NCBI GenBank assembly: GCA_950022295.1
Contig: OX465596.1
Location: 123,856,501-123,920,500, forward strand
Direction: 5' to 3'
DNA length: 64,000 nt
Source of the DNA: Bromus sterilis
Lineage: Eukaryota > Streptophyta > Magnoliopsida > Poales > Poaceae
The number at the start of each line of letters is the position of its first letter. Position 1 is the stretch's first letter. The translations under genes were made by a program, and so were the position numbers. Positions 33,913 to 46,412 of the stretch are shown here, piece after piece. A model generated the notes under the pieces. It had not been told where the DNA came from. It searched no databases and saw only the letters and a list, made by a program, of their open reading frames with translations.

Positions 33913-36900
33913 TGTAACAGCCCAGATTGCACAAAAATTAAAAAAAATCTTGTTTTCAGTGTGAATTGTTTGATTGTATGATTTGTTTGCGGTGTTTGCA
34001 TCCCCGAATTATCGATCTGAGATTATTCCCCCCCCCCCCTCTTATCTCGTCCGGACGGAGACCGACCCTTGCCACCCAGACAGTCGACTTTTGCGACACC
34101 GGGTTTTCACCCGAGCACCATCGCAACCGCACGAGACCAGCCGCAGCCAACGGAATGAAAACCCCGTTTAATAAGTAAATATGATATTTTTATAGCGCAC
34201 CGGAAAGTGTTCTCAGAACGGTTCCATCACTAGGTGAACGCCGCCGGCTCGACCCGTTGATCGCGCAGTTCAAAGTTTTACCCAAATCGGAGGTCCTGCG
34301 GACCCCCGGCGGTCAGAAACGTAAACACCGCGCGCGAGAGAGAAAAACCGGGGATGTTTTTCAAACAGCCAGCCACCTGGGCTATAAATAGACCTCCATG
34401 CCTCTTAGGGGTTCCCCTAAGAACCTAGGCAGCCACCAGCCCCACATCTGGCACAAAAACACCCCAAATTTCGCAGCTATTTTGCCCCAAATTTGTAACC
34501 CTAGCTCCCTGGCAATTTTCGACCGTAGGATCTGCAGATGAACGGCTCCGGAGGCGCCACGTCACCCTGGATAGAGCTCCTCCGAAGCCGGGATGATCCT
34601 CCTCCCAGCCCAAGGCGCCGCATGTCCTCTCGTCGGTGAGCTCGAGGAGCGCCGCCGCCGGCCGCCCTCGCAGAACCACCGCGGCGCCGCTGCCGCTCCA
34701 GCAGGTCACCCCCCGTGCGCTGCACCTCTCCTCTCTCCCCTGCTCCCTCACCTCATCTGCCCTCTCTCTCCCAGGAGCGCTCCGCGCCATGGACATAGCC
34801 GCCCCGCCTTGGAGCTCGTCGGGACACCGCCCACCCGGACACCTCCACGACCCTGCTCGCCGCTACCCTCCAGGACGTCCCCGCCGTCGCGCCTCCCCTC
34901 GCCGGAGAGCCACTGCCCTGGCGCCGCCGTTCGCCATCGAGAGGACGGGGACGACCCGATCTGGTCGGTCCAGCGACCGCAGCCGCCCCGCTGGGCCTCC
35001 TCCAGCAAGTGGGACGACCTGCCCCTTCCAGCCAAGCGCTCCCTGCGATTTGGGCCGAGGCCCACATGGTGAGGCGCCCCCCTTTATATTTTTTTATTTT
35101 TTCGTAAATGCTTCTGTTGCACTGTTGGGACCAGTAGCTTTCGGCTCGTTAGGCGTTTTTTTTTCTGGTTTAATTAAATTTGCAGATTGTCTTATATTTT
35201 TGCGATGCCCGTATCTTTTTGCTCGTAGCTCGGATCGCGACGCTTTAAACATGAAAGTTGCTTAGAATTTTGTGTAGATTATTAAGATGTGCTCCTTTGA
35301 CATGGTTGACTTTGTTTACATGTTGTGTAGCTGCTAATTACAATCCTTTCCACTGTAAACTGTAATCTGCCGTAACTTTTTAACCGTTGCTCCGATAAAA
35401 ATGTTCCTTATATGTGACATGACTAGAATTGTATGTAGATTGTGTTTATGCTGCTCTTGCTTGCTAATAAAAATAATAAAATATTGTTTAGGGAAAAACA
35501 GTACCAAATGTTTTAATTGTCGTGCGGCACTTAGTGTTATGCCATGTTTAGGCTGTGCCTCACTTGAATTGACTAGCATAGATAGTTTATCTTATGCTTC
35601 ACCTCTTGTCATGTTTGTGTGCTATGCCATGCTGAGTGAGTTGCCATGTTAACAACCTTTGTTGATCACCTGTAGCTAAACAACTTTAACCTTCGAAAAA
35701 TATGCGGTATCGTCGTGTGTGACGAGTACTCCTCTTAACCTGTTAGTAACCGCTCTCGACGATAGATGTGATGCCGTACTGCGTTGTCTCGTGTTGCCTT
35801 CTTGTTGATGCTTGCTCGTGATTGCTTCGTAGTAATAGATGCTTGCTCGTTGATTGCTTTACAGTGTTTACCGTCTTGTGTGCCTCCGTGGGTACCTCTC
35901 GGACACGATGCGAGCTTGCGATCAACTACACCTTTGGAACCCGACTTATCAACAGGCAAGGACTATACATTACTTATGATCCATTCTATTTCAACCAGTG
36001 GTTTGCATCCTAGTCTAGGTTAGGTTCGATGTTTGACCCTACCACATGTTTACAGCCTCTTTCAAACCGATACAGCCATGTCCCCTCCCAGCAAACCTTG
36101 TACTGCTATGTTACTATTTCTCGTTGCTCAGCCCCTGCTTAGTATGCATGCTTAGGATGCTACGATGTTACCTCCTGTTACTCCTTGGTTTGGGATATCA
36201 CATTATTATATTGTTATGGATTATATGATTATTATAATGTTGACTATATGCGACGAAGGATGGAAGGTCTAGGCTATCCCGCCCCGACGCTTTGTTCCAT
36301 TCGAGTCACCTAGGACCCGAGTTCCGGGTATTGGTTTTAAGACTGAGCGTGCCTAACCGCGTGTGGGATGCTATGGGGTCCCCTTTTCTTACCTACCTAG
36401 CTTCAAACATTTCTAGTGGTGGCCCAAGCTGATTTACCATTTGAAAACCATGCATATATGTCTATCGGGTAGCTCCTGGCAGGCATCCTTTAAAACAACT
36501 CGGACCAGTAAGGACATGGTTCCTTGCTGGCCCATCATGACCGGCTGAGGACCCGGTCTCATGTGAGATTAACCGGCAATCCAAACCTGGAGTCATACGG
36601 TAGAAACCAGATCGAGAGAGCGGCCGGCTCCTGAGCTGGATGTCGACTCACCTGAGTTGTTAGTTAGAGGGACCTGTAGTTTCGGATCTCTCGGAACTAA
36701 ATCATTAAATGGTTTCCTCTGATGGGTAGCAACTAAGAGAGATGGGCGTGCATGTGGAGCCTTGTAATGGGCAGTTGGCACACCCCTGCAGGGTTAAATC
36801 TTTTCGAGAAGCCGTGTCCATGGTTATGGACGACTTGAGACCTACTCCTTGTTCGTAGACAACAACAACAACTGAGATAATCTTAATATAACTTGATCAA

Positions 36901-37583
36901 CATGTGTGTGCCTTGACTGCTTCTTCTTCGTCGGGATGCGAAGAGGAGGACAAGGATAGGATAGGTGTTATGTTTGCATAAGTAGTTGATAGCAAGACTT
37001 GTTGGAGGCGATTCCTCATCGAATTCTTGGCTTCTTATCTTACAATCTAGATCGTTAGCCACTTCATAAATGCTAGTGCGGCAGAAACCTCACCACTTAC
37101 CCCGTCCTTACCGTAAACTACTAGTTGTCCTAGAATGACGAGTGATGAAGTCCTTGTTGGGTGAGTAGACCACTACAGTTGGATGTTGAGTACTTCTGTA
37201 CTCATGATACTACCCCCAAACTCTTTTCAGGGTTCTTGCTCGACAACAGGTATGGTGATCGACGTTTCACGAGAGACTCGACGACGACTTGTTAAGCGGA
37301 TCCCGGCGGAGGGCCTGGACCCGTGTGGTTGGGGATCGATGATTTTCTTTTTGCCACTAGGCATTTGATTGTAGTCTGTACTCAGACATTTATCTTCCGC
37401 TGATGTAATGTATTAAGGCAGTTGTATGCCGATTGTATGAGATGTTGTGTCCTTGTATCTGTAATGTTGTGATATCATGTTGGAAATCCGGGGACATATG
37501 GCTATGTCATATGTCGCGGTGGGACCGATATGTCCTTCGTCCCCGGATCTGGATGTAAACATCTAGATCTGGAACAGTACCGC
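33913..37583 (+). mobile_element. Family A LTR (right LTR of element A2), 3' end lost
   Basis: It starts TGTAACAGCCCAG and matches the left LTR of A2. It stops at CAGTACCGC, so the last 16 or so bases ending TTACA are missing, and C-type LTR follows at once. The TATA box is at 34383, the core block at about 36800-36822 and the hairpin at 37374-37387. The GC-rich ORFs (34425-35265) are LTR sequence. Confidence 0.87.
34383..34390 (+). promoter_or_regulatory. TATA box of A2 right LTR
   Basis: TATAAATA is 470 bp into the LTR, the same position and context as in the left LTR. Confidence 0.6.
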
Positions 37584-37798
37584 TTCTGTCCCTCCTTCGG
37601 TGATTTGGAAGCTTCCGTCTTGCTGATTTTTATCTGATTTTTGTGGAATTTTTGGAGCTCTGTGAATATGGGTAAAACCCTGCAACTTACAGACATCAGC
37701 AGATAGAAACTGGCACTGAGTGCACTTAGTTAGTAGGTTAGTCCAAATATGTGTAAAAATCTATGAAAGTGTAGCAAAACAAATAGCAATGTCACCCA
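37584..37798 (-). mobile_element. C2 LTR, continued after A2
   Basis: It resumes the C-type LTR begun at 25065 ('ctgtccctccttcggtgat' matches near 24806). On the minus strand its 5' end reads TGGGTGACATTGC, shorter than the C1 LTR by about 52 bp. Confidence 0.7.
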
Positions 37799-39239
37799 AA
37801 TAGGATCAAGCTACTGCACACAATAGCAAATAATTTGCTCCCAACGAGTTCAGAGAGGTTGTCAATCTCTTCGGCCTTGTCGTTTACAAAGGATCAAATG
37901 CACGGTGGAAATAGTGATGGTGAATGCAACTGAAAGGAAATAAAGCAGTAAAGAGTTGAGGTGTAAACGATGGTGGAAATATGGACAAGGGTCCCATGAT
38001 GTTCACTAGTGATGTCTCTCTCCCAAAAGACGATAAAACAACTAAGTTGGGTGAACAAATTACAGCTGGGCAATTGACAGAATTAAAAACGCACCGCAAT
38101 GCTAATTATGCCACAAAAAGTTAGAGGCTCAAATGTATGGATAGTACGCCAAGAAAAGTAGACCATTTATTCATCAACATCTACTTACTAATTATCCATT
38201 TGAAATATCTATCCAGAACATCTCGCTGGTATTAACTTGCGAGCCCCACCCAAAGTGTAAACCCAAAGCAACAGACAACTGCATTAACAAACTTTGCGTA
38301 AGGTTAACAATCCTTGCAACCGCGGTTACAAGCACCGTTGTTTTCTCGCTGGCGGCAACATCACATCCTCTAATCTCATGTTTCTTTCACTCAAGCTAAA
38401 CATCGGGGGGCATGAACCCACAATCAAGAATAACTCTCCCTCTTGGAGTTACTATCTACTACTTGGGCAAACAATATAAAGCAATGGAGAAAATGCAAGA
38501 ATTACTCAAGAACAAAATATAAAAGGAGAACCAAATCTATAACTCATCATGATATGAACATAATCTCATTATCCATCGGATCCCAGAAACAGAGCCTAGC
38601 AACACCATAAATATTACATAAGTTCCTTGATCATGTAGGGCAACTCACAAGGGCTAAGAATTGAAGCACAAGATTGGAGAGAAAACATCACATAGCTACT
38701 GGTCATGGACCCATGGTCCAAGAGGGACTACTCACGACACATCTGGGAAGCGCTCATTGTGGTGCAGAAGCTCCCGGAGATTGATCCTCCCTCCGGAAGG
38801 GTGCCAGGACGAGGTCTTCTGGCGATCCCATTCTCGGGATCGCGGCGGCAGAGAAGCAAAGGTGAAATTCACGATGGGGGGTCTTTTTTTGGGGTTTCTG
38901 TCACAAGGGGTAAATATAGGCCGAAATGGGGCACCAAGGGAGGTGCCCTCCTCCCAGGAATCCTTAGGGCGCGACCCCACCCCTGGCCGTGCCAGGAGGC
39001 CGCTTGGGAGGGGAATGGCCCCCCTCCAGCTGCCCTTTGGCGCTTCGGAGTCTTCTGGAACGCTGATATTTTTTATATTTTTCTTGGAATTTTTCTGGCA
39101 TTGGAAATATTGGTAAATACGTGCAATGCACAGGCATAAGCAGACAGAAACTGGCACTGAGTGCACTTAGTTAGTAGGTTAGTCCAATTATGTGTAAAAA
39201 GGTATGAAAGTGTAGCAAAACACATAGCAATGTCAGCCA
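37799..39239 (-). mobile_element. Another C-type LTR (C3), minus strand
   Basis: It repeats the C LTR from near its 3' end (37799, matching about 23580 of C1) to a 5' end TGGCTGACATTGC at 39239. It includes the segment after 38411 that matches 15792 and 24189. It directly adjoins C2, so C2 probably inserted near the 3' end of C3 or the two were joined by recombination. Confidence 0.7.
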
Positions 39240-39445
39240 ATGATTTTCTTTTTCTATTTTTCTATTTTCGTGGCCTCATTGTCTCTTTCTATTTATCTCT
39301 CATTTGTCCTCTTTGGGATCTTTTAATTTTTCCTCTTTTGGGATCTTTTATTTTTTCCTATTTGGGATATTTTCCTCATTTTAAGGGCAACACTCTATAT
39401 TTTACAAGAATATAGAAGATCTTCACACTTTACAAGAAGTACTCA
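39240..39445 (-). mobile_element. Short C3 interior remnant with purine tract
   Basis: On the minus strand an A/G-rich run (about 39241-39272) lies directly before the C3 LTR and fits a polypurine tract. Further on, TTTGGGATCTTTTA-like units repeat about three times (39308-39374). No gene is seen. Confidence 0.55.
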
Positions 39446-39469
39446 CACTAGTAGGGACTACCCTTATAG

Positions 39470-39690
39470 TGGCGTCCTTTTTTCGCGTTTAGTGGCGCAT
39501 TATAGATGCGCCACTAATAAGGGCTTAGAGGTGGTGCATTCTGGATGGGCCACCCCTAAGGCCCTTAGGCGTGGCGTATTTCAGAATGCCCCACCTATAA
39601 GCTCTTAGGGGTGGCGCATTCTGAAATGCGCCACGCCTAAGGGTCCTTAGGGGTGGAGCATTCCTAGTGCGCCACTAAAGCCAGACATAA
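39470..39690. repeat. Subterminal repeats of CACTA-2
   Basis: GTGGCGCATT and its complement AATGCGCCAC recur, pairing into small hairpins (for example around 39607-39634). Confidence 0.75.
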
Positions 39691-40363
39691 TTAAAAACAT
39701 TACAGAAAACAAAAAAAAGAATTATAGAAAACAATAAAATAGTATAGAATTAAAAACATTACAGATATTTTTATCATATTACATAAATTCAAAAGACAAT
39801 ATTACAATGAGCCCAACAATTATTGATACAAAATAATTGCATTATAATTCTTATTACAAAGATTTACAATATTACATCCATCATCGTGTAATGTTTAGAG
39901 GCCAACAAGATTCAAAAGATTACATCCATCACAATATTACAATGGGCCCAACATTTATTGAAAATAGAAAGCTACTTTCTTCATCATCCCTTGTTAGCTC
40001 TTCAACCTGCACAAAACAAAGATTTAGAGGTCACATCCATATGAATTCATAGCAAAGGACAACAACGCAATATAGTATCTATTCTTATCAACAATATAAA
40101 CCAAGTCGATCAATGGCCATGAACATGCACATATGCATAAAAATGCATATGCAGTAACCTTTATACACAAAGAGCACCAAGAGTATTTGACACTACCATC
40201 TACTACACAAAGAGTACATCCAAATTACATGTAGGGCACACATTCATCAAACGACTGCCATATATAACATAAATTGGTCACTTGCTTTGACTCGGCTCGG
40301 GGAATGGGCGGCATCCTTCTTTCGTCATGAAATTCTTGTGTCATGCAAGGCCTTTAGGTGGAC

Positions 40364-42005
40364 TTATATCTCCCCATTGGATGGTGCAATGTTGGAGTGG
40401 AAGATCGACCCCCTCATTTGTACTTCATGACAGATGATAGTCGCCATCTGCGTTGGGATTTGAAAGAACACCTCCTTAAGATTTGCATCGGCGATTTCCG
40501 CCTTCCTTTTGGCCCACACTTTGAGATGACTTGATTGCGTAAGGTTGCATTGTTCCTGTACAATCGCCCTCATGTGATGAAGGGCATAGTACGCATCCCT
40601 CACACTGCCAGCCGGCTGCTTGACGCACGGGAACTGCGTTACGTGGTTCAACACGCTCACGCCAGGCTGATTCTTCCTGAACTTGTGCTTCACGATCTCG
40701 CCTCCGTCTTTTATGTAGCCGGCGAGAGCATCATCCAAAACTCTAATGATATATTTTTAATCTTTTTTCTTCACACTCCTCGAGTGTAAATATCTGACAT
40801 GCGAGTGTTGCGGTGAAAAGCAGATGAGCACACAGTCTTGATCCTCATTGCATCATTAAAACAATCCAAAAGGAATGTTGGGAGAGGACAATGGAAAGCT
40901 AAGAAAGCATATATGCTACGGCGGCGAGCGAATGAATTACTTGGGAGAGTAGGTCATAAGAAATGAATCGTTACCGGCGTTCTCTAGTATGAAGTCTCTG
41001 ATGTACCCCGCCGCGAAAGCCACGTCCCTGTCATCTATCAAGATGCTTTCACGCATGTAGAAGGGGTCCAATATTGCGACCCTGGGGTGTTATCTCTCCT
41101 GATACTCATAGAAAGGCTGAGAGAGAACAGACGGATAAGGCTATGGTACAGCTGCTTGAGATGGTACAAATTGAAGATCTCCGAAAATCGCAGGATTATC
41201 ATATCCGCGGGGATAGTGTTGATGAAGCCCATGTTGAGTGGCACCCTAGCGATGAAAAGCGGGTACGAGGGATTCTGTTATCAAAGAAGAATCTTCTCCA
41301 ATGCCATAATACTGTGATGCACACTATGCATATCCGAAGTTGCAAGGTCGAGCATGTCCTTAGGTAGCATCGCCCTACCCGCCACATGTATTTCCAACGA
41401 GAGATCCTTGGGTCTTGGTGGCCCGTCCTGAGCTCGGATCGACATCGAAGGTTGGCTGCTCGAAGTGATGCTCTTCTTTATTTTCCGTCCCTTCTTCTTT
41501 TATGATTTCGAGCAGCCTCCTTATGGAGTGTGGACGGGCTGAGAATAGATCTTCTTGTGGCATCCACTTGCGGCTCGGTGAAGGCGCAAGCTGCTGGAGA
41601 CATCTTCGGAGAAGCAGAAAAGAGACGTGTGGATCAAGCAGGTTTTTCCGTAGGATCAGCTAGACCGCGAGCTTCCTCGTAATGCTGGTAGGCTCCTTCA
41701 ACAGGAGGCATGAATAAGTTATCATTACCTTCATCAAAAAGATTGTTGATGAACCCGTCGGCGTTGATATCATCATCATGAAGATCGTCATCTTCTTGTT
41801 GTGCGCTGATGGGATCATGTGGCGCCGGCACAGAGACTACCGATGTTGTCCTAGGTGTGGTGCCCCTTTCCCCCGTCATTAAACGCATTTGGGTCTTCGA
41901 CCATAGGCATATTTGGCCGAAACAATCACTAAGGACTGTCAGATCGCCCTCATCGTATCCGGGGGGTTGAATGGGAGGTTCAACTCTCTCGTAGCCCGAA
42001 ATCAC
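40364..42005 (-). pseudogene. CACTA-associated Ulp1-like (C48) protease gene, decayed
   Basis: Several grass CACTA elements carry a gene with a Ulp1-type SUMO-protease-like domain. On the minus strand, 41634-42005 gives an acidic N-terminal segment and 41375-41563 another piece. At 41038-41240 the RFSEIFNLYHLKQLYHSLIRL block appears. A frameshift near 41083 is followed by ILDPFYMRESILIDDRD in another frame. 40364-40738 holds the C-terminal part with FPCVKQPAGSVRDAYYALHH. Compared by memory with the usual LCGYYVC pattern, the catalytic Cys position is Asp, and the expected His block is not visible. Stops near 41295 add to the decay. It is cut at its 5' side by the B array. The family call is moderately sure; activity is not expected. 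Confidence 0.65.
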
Positions 42006-42465
42006 GAGAGAGATATTGTAACACCCTCACTGTCAGTGAACAGTAATCACTGTTACTGTTCATCTCTACTGTTCAAAACTTTTGTTTGATCCACTGGTTC
42101 AGTTCAAATTCAAATTCTCCTTTGATATTGTTGCAAGCAATGTGAACCATGGACCTTGATCATCATGGATGAAAACAAAGTCCAAGCCATTTGAATTAAA
42201 ATTCAAACAAACCCTAAAATGCCTTTTAGTGGTTATTAAAAATATGGTGACAATAAATCTTTTCCAAAAATCTTGGAACCACTTTTATAAAGTCCCAAAT
42301 AATCACTGGACCAAATCCATATGGGTTTGGGTATTTATTGAGTTATAGAAAATTCCAAACAAATCGAAACAGTAGCTAAAAACCCCAATTTAATCATTTA
42401 ATATTTAAATCAAATATTAAATGATTTTCTTTTGACCGCAAATCTTTTGTGGCACTAGCCTAGGG

Positions 42466-42522
42466 TATAAAAACAATTATGGGTCACATGCCACATTTTA
42501 TAAAAATGCCAAGGTATATAAA
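42466..42522 (+). promoter_or_regulatory. TATA-box cluster of B LTR 1
   Basis: TATAAAAA (42466-42473) and TATATAAA (42515-42522), with TTTATAAAAA between, lie 449-505 bp into the LTR, followed by a C/T-rich stretch. Equivalent sites are 51997-52053 and 61563-61619. Which box is used cannot be told. Confidence 0.5.
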
Positions 42523-45500
42523 ATAATTACAAAAAGAAAATTGCAGAAAAGAAAAAGAAGAAAAAGAAAGCTAAACCTAGCTAAACCCCCCTCACCCCCC
42601 TGGGCCAGAACCCAGCCCACCTAGCAACTAGCCCACTACCCCAACCAGCCCACGGCCCACCCGGTCATGCCCTTCCCCTGTTCACCCCAGCCCGCGCGTG
42701 GCGCCATGGATGGAGGTGTTCGACGCCTCCAGCCGCTCGATGCTCGACAACGCACGGCAACAGTGCCCCGGGCTAGGTTAAGTAGTTCCTCCTCTCCCCC
42801 GTGGACGAACCCTAGCTCCATTTCGGTCCCTCCTCGCTCGTCCTCGTCTTGGGCAAAACCGCGCGGCCACCGACCTCCCGAGCCCCAGCCGCCTTGTCCG
42901 GCCGCTCCGTCGTCGTGGTCTACGTCGACAAGCTGAAGGAATCGGTCCCGGAGCCCCTAAATCGTGCGCTTCTCGGAGTTCCCCTCTCCTGCATCCGTTG
43001 CCGTCGCGGTCGCGATTCGCCGCCGTCGAGTCCCCACCGCGGCCTCTTAGCACACCAGCAGGTTCCTGGTGAGCTCCTCGTCCGTCGCCAACTCCTCGCG
43101 CCCTCTCTCTTTTGCTCTAACCCGATCCGCCATTGGCGTCGTGGGCTCGCCGCCGCGGGTGAGCTCGCAACCGTAGCTTGGAGCCCGCGTTTGGCGCGCT
43201 GGGCGCGTCAGCTTGCTCCTCACGCTCCCAGGAACTGAACCCAGTACCACACGCCCAAGCTTACGCGCTAGGTCGTCGAATTACTCGGCGCTAGCTTTCG
43301 GTCCGCCGCCGCGCTCTTTGTCGTCGTCGACTCCGGTCACCACAGGCGACGAAACCACCTCCAGACGACGCAAGGGTTCTCCCTCGTTCGAACGCGACCG
43401 GTCCCGTGTCCTCCTGTGGTCCGTGGTGAGCGCACGGTCGCCGCCGGCGCCCACGGCCTCGCCGGCGTGTTCCCGTGTAGCTGCCAAGTGGGGCCACTGC
43501 GTCAGAAGTTTAATTAGCACTAATGAGTCGATTATTCTTAACCCCCCTCTCACGCTCGCTGACGTGTGGGCCACCCCCCTTAAACCCCATTTAATTAAAC
43601 CATATAACTGTTAATTAGTCCCTGTTAGGATGACAGAGGGGTCCCACTTGTAAGTAGTTAAAGAAAATGAATTTATAATAATATCAGTGTATGGCATGTG
43701 GGCCCTGGCATTTTTCTAATTAAACTAAAATGATTTATCACATGTGAGGCTGACCAGTGGGTCCCCTCTGTCAGTTTGACCAGTCAACTGTGCTGTGGAT
43801 AATGTTCTGTTAATAAATAAAAATAATTTAAAAATGATTTGGAAAATGATTTAAATTGCTTAAAACTTTAGAAAATCATAGAAAATAAACCGTAGCTCAG
43901 ATTCAAAAACTTTATACATGAGAGTTGATCAGAAAAATATAACGAATACGGATACGCTATCCGTATGTCTACCACACCCCCCTAACACACCGATCATCGA
44001 CATTCCCCCCTCCGGGCTGTCTGTCGATAAATTCCGGTACCGATAAAAAGTACCCGGATGAATTTATTCCGAACACGAAAGTTGTCCGGAATGGTTCAAC
44101 TAACACGGATACACCCCCTTATGTTTGTACGGTACCCACGACACCTCCGGCTTCATCCTTCCCCCTCCGGTCGCCCTGTCCGGTAATCACCCGGAGCCGG
44201 TAGTTCATCCCCGGATGAATTCCCGCTCTGAGCCTGATACATCGTACTGCGTTAGAACACCGTTAACATTCCATCTATCATGTCATGCCTATGTTTGTAT
44301 ATTATTGCTGTGTATTTACTGTTTCCTTCCCCCCCCTTAATCTCCGGTAGACCCTGCTGCTACCGCCGACTACACTGCTGCCGGGTACGACTACTTCGTC
44401 GACGACCCTGCCCCTACCGTCGAGCTTCCAGGCAAGCAGAGCCATTCTCTTCCCCAGATATCGCCTACCTTTCCGTATTTTCTTGCACTAGGGATTGTTA
44501 CTGCTGCTGCTACGATTACAACCCTATTCAATTGCATAGCCTGATTTTGTCGCCCCTTGATGTACCTTTCCTTTGTCCTATGCTGCCTATTATTACCTAT
44601 GCATATATTCAGCAGTGAGCCCTGCGCATTGTTAGCTAGGATTAGATAGCGGGCCGTGATCACTCAGGGGAGTGAACACGGATACAATATATACAACTGC
44701 ACAGGTACGGTACAATGCAGACACCGCCAAAGGCCCCTATCTGGGTTATGCCTAGTCACCTCAAGTGTGAGCTATCAAGGAGTAACCCTTGTACTCCACT
44801 CGAGGCTGACTTTGTCTTACCGCCTTAGGGTCCTGAACAGCGGTTGTCCTTAAGGTAAGAAGTCGGGCGACCCAACGGTGCCCGCGAGAGGTATATCGTC
44901 GGGAACGACAAGGAGGGTACGACCGACGTTACTAGTGTGCTTGGCCCCTGCTCGTATCTCGCGAGAGTTACCAAACCACGAAAGTCGAGCTCTACCAAGA
45001 GCACACGCGAGACAAGGTAAGGAGACGGTTCACCTTGTTGGTAACCGCAGTGACTTGGTGGGACGACAGGGCAGGCACCGATGTACTGGTGGTCCTGACT
45101 GCTGTCGTTGACCGCGGGTCGGTTAAGTCGAGGCAACGATAACGGTTGTCGCGCAGGTTAATTAAAATACTAAATGGTTCGGCGGATGACTTGAGAGGCC
45201 CGTTGGTCTGTACGCACTACCTACACGTGGGATTACGGTGTGGGCCCTCCGCGTCGTAGTTTGTCCGAAAGCTCTTCAGACGTCAGCAGTACTACGGCCT
45301 GATCGCCGGGAAGTGGTCTTGTCTTTTGCTGCAGCAGGTGTGTTTGGATTTGCTTTTGCTTCACCGGCCAGACTCGTACCGTGCAGGAGCGTGCAAGGGT
45401 GAGGGACCTAGACCCCTTGGCGCATAGGATATAGTCCGGCGGATGGCCTCTCTGTTGAGCCTAGGATGGGCTGCGTCGTGTCGGATAGCCTCGGTGGGGC

Positions 45501-45582
45501 GTTCCCTAACAAGGTTCACGCCACCCTGGAGATCCGAGCGTGCAGGCTGAACAGTAGTGCACCCCTGCAGGGAGTTTAATCT

Positions 45583-45604
45583 ATTCGAATAGCCGTGTCC
45601 ACGG
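45583..45604 (+). promoter_or_regulatory. Conserved LTR core block (B LTR 1)
   Basis: ATTCGAATAG followed by CCGTGTCCACGG: two palindromes, preceded by CACCCCTGCAGGG. The same block occurs in families A and D and in the old solo LTR. Function unknown. Confidence 0.6.
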
Positions 45605-46412
45605 TAACAGGACGCTTTATGCTGAAGCTGGATCTTACCACTAGAAACTATTATTATTAAACTGTATGGTTCCGGGTTTTCTTCCTCGCGGGGATGTCGA
45701 GGAGGTGAACTCGGAGGCATTATTATTTTTGTTAATAATTACAACTTATATTATACAATGTTGCAGCAACTTCTGCTTCGTTGTTACTTTATGCTTTATA
45801 TGAACTGTTGGCTGATCCTTACCTCTTGCTGCAAGACATCGTCGGAAGATGCTAGTCTTCGATAGGCTTAGCTACTTACCCTTATTCTGATTTCTATCTT
45901 GCAGTCCACTATATACAGCCTCTTCTTTCCGTTGATACAATGCAAAATGCTTAGTAGCGGACGTAAGACTCGCGGGTATACTAGATACTCACCTTTGCTT
46001 TATTTCCCCTTTTTCGCTTTGCCTGATCGGCCGCTGCAGTCGACGTTGGAGCCCAGGAGCAGGAGTACCCCGGAGGAGGATACTACTACGTCGAGACCCC
46101 CGCTGACCAGGACCAGGAGTAGTTTCGGAGGCTCCCAAGCAGGAGGCCTTGCCTTTTCGATCTGTATCTCTGATGTTATTTGTGCTAGCCTTCTTAAGGC
46201 AAAACTTGACTAACTATGTCTGTACTCAGATATTATGGTTTGTATGACTTATGTATTCGGGTCCGAGTGACCCCCCTTTATTGTAACATATTGGTTTATC
46301 CTTTTGTGTTTAGTGTTGTGCTGTGATATTCTCACCGTGGCACCCTAATCTCAGCCGTGTACCCTGCGTGTATGATTACTGTAAACGGATTGATTTTGGG
46401 GGCGTCACAAGT

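Larger units (their letters stand above)
39446..42016 (-). mobile_element. CACTA transposon CACTA-2, one end only
   Basis: The terminus CACTAGTAGGGACTACCC at 39446 is followed by dense direct and inverted copies of TAGTGGCGCA/TGCGCCACTA (39470-39690), the subterminal style of another Triticeae CACTA family. The gene remnants run on the minus strand, so this is the 3' end of the element. The family B array inserted at 42017, and the rest of CACTA-2 should lie beyond the window. 39690-40360 is AT-rich with nothing recognised. Confidence 0.78.
42017..46409 (+). mobile_element. Family B LTR 1
   Basis: The LTR is 4393 bp, running from TGTAACACCC to GGGGGCGTCACA. Compared with LTR 2 it lacks 34 bp between two GCCACCG repeats near 42860, plus one C near 44117. 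It has a TATA cluster about 450-500 bp in, a CT-rich leader-like part with no conserved gene, the ATACGGATA hairpin (43946-43966), the core block (45583-45604) and the TCTGTACTCAGA motif (46219-46230). Numerous small ORFs here recur in all B LTRs only because the LTRs are near identical. Confidence 0.95.

Noticed and set aside
42017..46409. Small ORFs present in all three B LTRs, which might look conserved
   Set aside because: The LTRs are near identical throughout, so ORF conservation is not informative, and the old solo LTR does not keep the frames.
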